A stretch of DNA of 11,351 bases from assembly GCA_030836365.1 (NCBI GenBank), contig JAURQB010000051.1, forward strand, positions 1 through 11,351. The letters run 5' to 3'. The DNA is from Bdellovibrionota bacterium. GTDB taxonomy: Bacteria; Bdellovibrionota; Bacteriovoracia; Bacteriovoracales; Bacteriovoracaceae. Position numbers and translations under genes: made by a program. This document shows, piece by piece, positions 6,996-11,351 of the stretch. The notes below the pieces were generated by a model, which worked only from the letters and a program-made list of their open reading frames with translations, was not told where the DNA came from and did not search any database. How positions within the stretch are numbered: position 1 is the stretch's first letter; every line of letters starts with the position of its first letter.

Positions 6996-7390
6996 AGTGG
7001 CATCAAACAACGCTCAAACTAGCGGCCATCTATAATCTTCTGTGGGGCTCTTACACCATTTTGACGCCCTATCATTTCTTTCAAATTACAGGAATTGAGG
7101 CGCCAAAGTATATTGAATTTTGGCAGTGTATTGGCATGATCGTCGGAGTTTATGGCGTTGGTTATTGGCTTGCTGCAAGAGACCCCATGAAGCACTATCC
7201 TATCGTCGTCGTGGGTTTTTTAGGAAAAATTTTTGGACCTATTGGATTTGCGCAAGCACTGTATCTAGGAAAATTTCCCATCAATTTTGGCTACACCATT
7301 ATCACAAATGATCTTGTGTGGTGGATTCCTTTTTTCCTCATTCTCAAGAGAAGATATAACTTATACAAATCACAGAAAAACAAACAATAA
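6983..7390 (+). CDS. conserved four-helix integral membrane protein
   Basis: A 135-residue inner-membrane protein with four predicted hydrophobic helices (about 11-32, 45-64, 72-94 and 105-122). Short conserved-looking loops are FWQCIGMIVGVYGVGYW (46-62), ARDPMKHYPIVVVGFLGKIF (65-84), GPIGFAQ (85-91) and TNDLVWWIPF (108-117). I recognise the pattern as a recurrent bacterial membrane protein of unknown function, but I cannot give a trustworthy family name. The start is a GTG at 6983, inside the end of the DCC gene (13-base overlap). No ATG exists before residue 52, so translation is probably coupled to the upstream gene. The overlap suggests the DCC protein and this membrane protein act together, perhaps in thiol or redox chemistry at the membrane. 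That is inference only. Confidence 0.78.
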   Translation: MQNLKWHQTTLKLAAIYNLLWGSYTILTPYHFFQITGIEAPKYIEFWQCIGMIVGVYGVGYWLAARDPMKHYPIVVVGFLGKIFGPIGFAQALYLGKFPINFGYTIITNDLVWWIPFFLILKRRYNLYKSQKNKQ

Positions 7391-7414
7391 TTATTGCCCT
7401 TTATTTTATTGTTT
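7382..7414. repeat. 9-bp perfect inverted repeat after the DCC/membrane-protein pair
   Basis: AAACAATAA (7382-7390) and TTATTGTTT (7406-7414) are exact reverse complements separated by 15 bases. The left arm also forms a 12-base perfect palindrome, CAATAATTATTG (7385-7396), which includes the stop codon of the preceding gene. The stem is all A/T except one pair, so it is a poor intrinsic terminator. It lies 26 bases before the metalloprotease start and could be an operator. Confidence 0.35.
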
Positions 7415-7439
7415 ATCACTAGATTCCGATAGTTAAAAT

Positions 7440-10157
7440 ATGTTGGCATCCAAAAGAAATATTTCTCTATTTTTAATTTCTACTTCTATATTAGTCATGA
7501 TGATCTTTTATTTTAACGCCGGAACCTCGTGCACCTACAAGATCAAGGGAAATTTAAAAGTTCAAACCCAACTTGGGCATGAAATAAGTCCATCAATGGA
7601 GCATGAAGTATTTCCCCTAGATGATGTAAAAATACGCGTTAAAGCAAAGGCCTGCCGCACTTGTCGTTGGTATAACTGGGGTGAGGTTGCCACCGATGAA
7701 AATGGATTTTTTCAAATAGAAAAAAATAAATCCGGAAACTCATGCTCTTATGGCCGATATATAAAAGTCGATGCGAAATTTAAATCCAACAAAATGGAAA
7801 TCGCCAAAGGTGGACTCATTGATGAATTTGGAATGGGTGCAAAATGGTTTCGAGTAGGAGAGCAGACAAGAAGTGAGTGCACGGGAAATTCTCCTTGTAA
7901 CTTCGGAAATCTAATTTTTAGACACTCAGGTGATCATGATCTATCTCATGAAAGGGCCAGAAAACATGCGGACATTTGGCATTACAATACGTGGGCATTG
8001 GATCACATGATTGATCTTGGCCTTCCAATTAATAAGGACGCCGGCGATAAACTAAGAGTTGTGTATCCTTTTGATCGTTTAATTTTTGGAAAAAGTGAAT
8101 CAAGTTATGTCAGCCCGGGCACAAAAATAATTCATCTCTTTGGCAATCGAAATCGCGATCATTTTGTTTTGGAGACTCTCTGGCATGAGCTTGCTCACGT
8201 TTGGGCGTTTCGCTACACCACCGGTGAAACGGTGATGAGAAATTATATAATCAGTCATCTCAACACTCATGGTGTCGTAACCAAACCACAAGTCGCTTTT
8301 CATGAAGGTTTTGCTGAGTGGTTTATGTTTAATTTAAAAAATAGAATGCGTCAGGAGCGCGGTGACACCACCTTTTCTCCCAGAATATTTACCAAGGATT
8401 ACTTGGCCCAACAATGGAATATTAAAGATCATGGACACAGTAAATGCGAACACACTATCCCCCCTTTTAGCCGCAGTAACGATGAGGGACGATTGGAGTG
8501 CTTAGATTTGGGTTGGGAAAATATTCTCTCTCAATTAAACTTTGATGATCAATCTTACCCCGGAAATGAAGAGGAAACAAAAAATCTATTTTTAATGGAC
8601 CTCTTTGATTCGGATCTTTGTGAGGATTATTCTGAATATGCCTGCACGGCGGAATATAAAATAAGTCGGATGTATAGGGATAAAATTAATTGCCCTGACT
8701 TCCCGGTTCGCCTCACCTTTAAAGAGATACTCGATATTGTTAATGGACTTGATGATAGTGATATGAATCTAAACACCTTTTTAAATAAGGTTAAAAACAC
8801 ACTGCAAATAACCAATAGTGATAAAAATATTTTTAAAACCGTCATTGATCCAACCACAACAGAAGACTTTGATGCCTATTATTGTAAAAACGGATTATTT
8901 CTCGAAGATTTAAATCTAGGAGCACAAGGGCTCGAATACAATTGGCGCGATGAGGGAGTACATTTTAGAAAAAATACCCCCATCTTCATGCAAATCCGAA
9001 ATAGAGGTTTTGAAAATACTCCTCCCCTCTCATTCGTGCATAACCCGATTCAATACTTTGGCCCTGCAACAATGCAAGAGTTTAACAGCGCGGTAGTCCA
9101 GCTTCCGGCCTATGGCCAATATAATACAATCTTTCCCATGAGTGGTGCAGGCTATTCGATGGATATCATTCTTCCAAAGGCAGTCAATGGTTCGCTTGAG
9201 CGAACTACTCTTTCCTGGCACACAGAAGTCAACCAAGCATCAAAATCAGGCGGAAGTTTTTCAACAAGTGAACATCCCGACTGGGAGACAAATGAATATC
9301 ACTTTACGTTTGGCAGTGACTACAATACAGAAAGTATCATTCTTCCTATTGCCGAAAAAGATGACCTTTTAGACGAAAATAAAAATGCAATTGGCTTTAC
9401 ACAGGCGAATTATAAAAGTGGCGGTTCAGTAGATTACGAGCAAGATATTCCAACCTATTTCGTCACAAAATCAGAGAATTCAGACTATCCCCATGTGTAC
9501 AACAATACTGCTCCATATGATTATGGCATCAACTTTACACAATTCATTGGTGCTTGTGGGGTAGAAAACATCGGCAACACTCCCCCATTTTTCTCCTCCG
9601 TGATGAACATAAAAATTGGCCGTCGAACAGTTGATCAAACATTTATCCCCAACCTTCGAGTGCACCATGGTTACATTTATCCTTTTAGAGTTTACGTAGA
9701 CACAAGGTTAAGAGGAGCTGGCGAATCTATTCAATTAAAATGTGAAGTCGATCCACCATTTACAGAGAGTATAAGTGGAAATGTTTCTGAGTTACGGGAG
9801 TACAATAATACCTCTAGCGCAGATTTTTTTCACACCTATCATTTTGACATCGTTCGCGATAACGATATTGCTAGATTTTATGAACTGTCTAATTTAAGAA
9901 AACCACTATTTGGTGGACTCTCAATCAATAACCCTCTTCATGACATGAGAGCAATTAAAAATATGAAAGAGCAGATCGATAATAAGGCTCAGGCATTTGA
10001 ATTAAAGTTCAAAAAACTTAGCAGATACCCAAAGATGAACAGATCAATTAGAAATATTTATCGCAACTATCAAAATAATAAAAAGACGATTGGCACTCAA
10101 CAAAATAAGTTAACCGAACGACAAAACCGCCAAATTCGAAAAATAATTCCCCATTAA
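7440..10157 (+). CDS. large exported gluzincin-type zinc metalloprotease
   Basis: A 905-residue protein with an N-terminal hydrophobic segment (about 8-26), either a signal peptide or an anchor. Residues about 35-120 look like a transthyretin-like or carboxypeptidase-regulatory-like beta domain (DDVKIRVKAKACRTC ... EVATDENGFFQIEK). The catalytic region is about 165-300. WHELAHVWAF holds HExxH (His249, Glu250, His253). HEGFAEWF (288-295) supplies Glu289 as the likely third zinc ligand, with Glu293 four residues on, as in NExxxD of thermolysin-type enzymes. This places it among gluzincins, but I cannot name a MEROPS family. Residues about 335-485 contain several cysteines (336, 354, 394, 402, 418, 482). 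The C-terminal half (about 500-800) is beta-rich, and the last 75 residues are basic and helical. It probably acts in the periplasm or outside the cell, with unknown substrate. No clear ribosome binding site precedes the ATG. An acidic lipoprotein gene follows. Confidence 0.82.
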   Translation: MLASKRNISLFLISTSILVMMIFYFNAGTSCTYKIKGNLKVQTQLGHEISPSMEHEVFPLDDVKIRVKAKACRTCRWYNWGEVATDENGFFQIEKNKSGNSCSYGRYIKVDAKFKSNKMEIAKGGLIDEFGMGAKWFRVGEQTRSECTGNSPCNFGNLIFRHSGDHDLSHERARKHADIWHYNTWALDHMIDLGLPINKDAGDKLRVVYPFDRLIFGKSESSYVSPGTKIIHLFGNRNRDHFVLETLWHELAHVWAFRYTTGETVMRNYIISHLNTHGVVTKPQVAFHEGFAEWFMFNLKNRMRQERGDTTFSPRIFTKDYLAQQWNIKDHGHSKCEHTIPPFSRSNDEGRLECLDLGWENILSQLNFDDQSYPGNEEETKNLFLMDLFDSDLCEDYSEYACTAEYKISRMYRDKINCPDFPVRLTFKEILDIVNGLDDSDMNLNTFLNKVKNTLQITNSDKNIFKTVIDPTTTEDFDAYYCKNGLFLEDLNLGAQGLEYNWRDEGVHFRKNTPIFMQIRNRGFENTPPLSFVHNPIQYFGPATMQEFNSAVVQLPAYGQYNTIFPMSGAGYSMDIILPKAVNGSLERTTLSWHTEVNQASKSGGSFSTSEHPDWETNEYHFTFGSDYNTESIILPIAEKDDLLDENKNAIGFTQANYKSGGSVDYEQDIPTYFVTKSENSDYPHVYNNTAPYDYGINFTQFIGACGVENIGNTPPFFSSVMNIKIGRRTVDQTFIPNLRVHHGYIYPFRVYVDTRLRGAGESIQLKCEVDPPFTESISGNVSELREYNNTSSADFFHTYHFDIVRDNDIARFYELSNLRKPLFGGLSINNPLHDMRAIKNMKEQIDNKAQAFELKFKKLSRYPKMNRSIRNIYRNYQNNKKTIGTQQNKLTERQNRQIRKIIPH

Positions 10158-10175
10158 ATTTCAAACAATAAGCCC

Positions 10176-10215
10176 GTAAAATGACATCTGGAGTAAATTT
10201 TAATGTCGGTTTTAC
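10176..10215 (+). promoter_or_regulatory. imperfect inverted repeat upstream of the acidic lipoprotein gene
   Basis: GTAAAA-T-GACAT (10176-10187) pairs with ATGTC-GG-TTTTAC (10203-10215) across a 15-base loop, giving 11 base pairs interrupted by a 1x2 internal loop. A second, smaller hairpin, TCGGT-TTT-ACCGA (10206-10218), uses part of the same right arm, so the two are mutually exclusive. The element lies 34 bases before the lipoprotein ATG and could be an mRNA leader structure or a protein-binding site. No clear promoter was found here. Confidence 0.3.
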
Positions 10216-10248
10216 CGAAAGAGGAAACGAAACAAAAAAGGGGTTTAG

Positions 10249-10938
10249 ATGAAATACTTATTAATGCTATTAACACTCACACAACTGATGATTGGTTGTG
10301 ATATTTTTGACGATGACGAAGAGACGGCAGCAAGCACTTCAAATAGCGGACAAAGCTTAACATGTGCTCAAATTGAGGATGAAGTTGATACATCTGTGGC
10401 AACTGAATACGGCGTAGAGACTAAATGTGAAAATCAAGTCCTAACCTTGTCCGGAAAAGATTTAGATGCGAATTTTACGTCAAGTTGCTTGGATGCAACC
10501 ATAAGTGCAACTGCGAGTGATTTATATTTTGAAGTAGACTTCTCTGATGCGCGCTACGTTTTAGATTCAGAAGGAAACGTCGAGTCTGCCTCAGGTGATA
10601 TTGGTGTGGTCTATGATATAACACTGACTAACATTAGTGGAATACCGGATATATCAAACATCGACTGTAATATGGAATTTGCCGTAGACGCTGACGGCGA
10701 AGAAGAGCCAAGTGTTTCCTCATTTAGGGACTTTACTTGTAGGTTTACATATGATGGCACAGAAGAAACTATTACCAAAAATGAAGTCATTGAATTTGGG
10801 AATGTTTTAAGAGCTGATCCTGATTGTGACAATGCTGAAGGAACTATAACTAGTCTCACTACTAAAAATCAAAAAATTAAAGCAGCAGTTGAAAAACTAA
10901 TAGAGATGGCAGATGAGCTACTCGCTTCAGAAGAATAG
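10249..10938 (+). CDS. acidic lipoprotein of unknown function
   Basis: I do not recognise this 229-residue family. The signal sequence (1-16) ends in the lipobox MIGC, with Cys17 as lipid site, followed by a strongly acidic DIFDDDEE. Asp follows Cys at +2, which in E. coli would favour retention in the inner membrane, though that rule is not general. Six further cysteines (39, 60, 80, 140, 164, 193) could form three disulfides. The body (about 60-185) has the alternating pattern of a beta-rich fold, and the end (about 205-229) is a charged helix. The start is good, with AAGGGG five bases before the ATG. A strong terminator begins 18 bases after the stop. It follows the metalloprotease by 91 bases in the same direction and may be co-transcribed with it, but no functional link is shown. 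Confidence 0.8.
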   Translation: MKYLLMLLTLTQLMIGCDIFDDDEETAASTSNSGQSLTCAQIEDEVDTSVATEYGVETKCENQVLTLSGKDLDANFTSSCLDATISATASDLYFEVDFSDARYVLDSEGNVESASGDIGVVYDITLTNISGIPDISNIDCNMEFAVDADGEEEPSVSSFRDFTCRFTYDGTEETITKNEVIEFGNVLRADPDCDNAEGTITSLTTKNQKIKAAVEKLIEMADELLASEE

Positions 10939-10956
10939 AATAACGAACAATCTGAT

Positions 10957-10989
10957 AAAAAAAAGCCCCTCCGAAGAGGGGCTTTTTTA
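10957..10989. terminator. bidirectional intrinsic terminator
   Basis: GCCCCTC (10965-10971), loop CGAA, GAGGGGC (10976-10982) is a perfect 7-bp GC-rich stem. It is flanked by eight A (10957-10964) on the left and six T (10983-10988) on the right, so it carries a U-tract in both directions. It ends the rightward lipoprotein transcript and the leftward transcript of the gene entering from the right edge, whose stop lies one base beyond. Confidence 0.93.
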
Positions 10990-11351
10990 TTATAATCCTA
11001 ATGCAGTTGGATCAAACATATTGGCAAAAGCATCGTCTGCCGTTTCAGAAGTTAGATCAACTAACTCCACATCACCAGCAGCAATTTTTACTTCTTCCCC
11101 CATCGATTCAGTTAGCCCATATGTAAAAGCTGAACTTGCTGCGCTAAAATCTCCACAGGCAGGGTTTGAACTACAGTCAGTGTCATCACTAGCTTCACTG
11201 GCCCTTCTTGTGTCAATTGTTCCATCAGCAGCGCCTGTTCCTGGCCCATCATAATTATCATTGGCACAACTTCTGGTTGGCGCGTAATCAATTAAACTCT
11301 CTGTTGGAATCCATAAACCAGTGGAATTTTTTCCAAGAACTTGTTTTTGAG
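10990..11351 (-). CDS. 3' end of an unidentified leftward gene
   Basis: The minus strand is open from the right edge for 119 codons to a TAA at 10992-10990. The 5' end is outside the window, and the first two bases at the edge belong to a split codon. The visible C-terminus is acidic and rich in Ala, Ser, Thr and Asp, with three cysteines in RSCAND, DTDCSS and NPACGD. It ends in FANMFDPTALGL. It contains GLWIPTESLIDYAPTRSC but no domain I recognise. Composition and cysteines suggest an exported or surface protein, similar in style to the neighbouring acidic lipoprotein, but no sequence similarity between them is evident. Its stop lies directly next to the shared terminator, which supports this frame over the antisense one. 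Confidence 0.7.
   Translation of the reverse strand, partial: QKQVLGKNSTGLWIPTESLIDYAPTRSCANDNYDGPGTGAADGTIDTRRASEASDDTDCSSNPACGDFSAASSAFTYGLTESMGEEVKIAAGDVELVDLTSETADDAFANMFDPTALGL

Noticed and set aside
7440..7533. Lipobox at Cys31 of the metalloprotease
   Set aside because: The sequence before it, AGTSC, lacks the Leu/Val/Ile expected at -3, and the cysteine lies beyond the hydrophobic core.
9142..9372. Short open frames on both strands within the metalloprotease gene
   Set aside because: They have no recognisable domains or ribosome binding sites and overlap a long gene with clear catalytic motifs.
10913..11254. Rightward 113-codon open frame beyond the lipoprotein
   Set aside because: It runs through the terminator hairpin and lies antisense to the leftward frame. 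Its Ser/Ala/Pro-rich product is the mirror of an acidic protein.

Overview
This window reads as chromosomal DNA of a Gram-negative bacterium with an AT-rich genome. It encodes two lipoproteins with lipoboxes, a putative outer-membrane beta-barrel, a periplasmic YceI-type protein and a LysM protein. The mix of long, poorly conserved secreted proteins with a few housekeeping genes would suit Bdellovibrionota (Bacteriovorax-like bacteria). That placement is an impression from protein style, not a demonstrated assignment. I see no rRNA, tRNA, CRISPR array, insertion sequence or phage gene. No gene-free stretch exceeds about 130 bases.

Bases 1-1650 hold a compact leftward operon: a stand-alone parvulin prolyl isomerase (ppiC), a DUF2288 protein and aspartate carbamoyltransferase (pyrB). 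The pyrB gene runs off the left edge. Divergent from it is rmuC (1734-3017), which meets a leftward LysM lipoprotein gene tail to tail with an 11-base overlap. The LysM gene is divergent from an exported protein that appears to combine an SH3-like domain with a C-terminal beta-barrel (4171-5469). Both proteins look like envelope components, and a good extended -10 lies between the genes.

Bases 5471-7390 carry a leftward YceI-family gene with a recognisable promoter, a leftward and unusually short fatty-acid-hydroxylase/sterol-desaturase-like membrane protein, and a rightward overlapping pair: a DCC-family (DUF393) thiol protein and a four-helix membrane protein.

Bases 7440-10938 hold a 905-residue exported gluzincin-type zinc metalloprotease and, downstream in the same direction, an acidic cysteine-containing lipoprotein. 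A strong bidirectional terminator (10957-10989) separates the lipoprotein from the 3' end of a leftward gene that enters from the right edge.

I found no obvious multi-gene defence or mobile system. The points most worth a second look are the short hydroxylase-like protein that appears to lack the central part of its family, the unusual large metalloprotease, the SH3-plus-barrel protein beside a LysM lipoprotein, and small inverted repeats in several intergenic regions.
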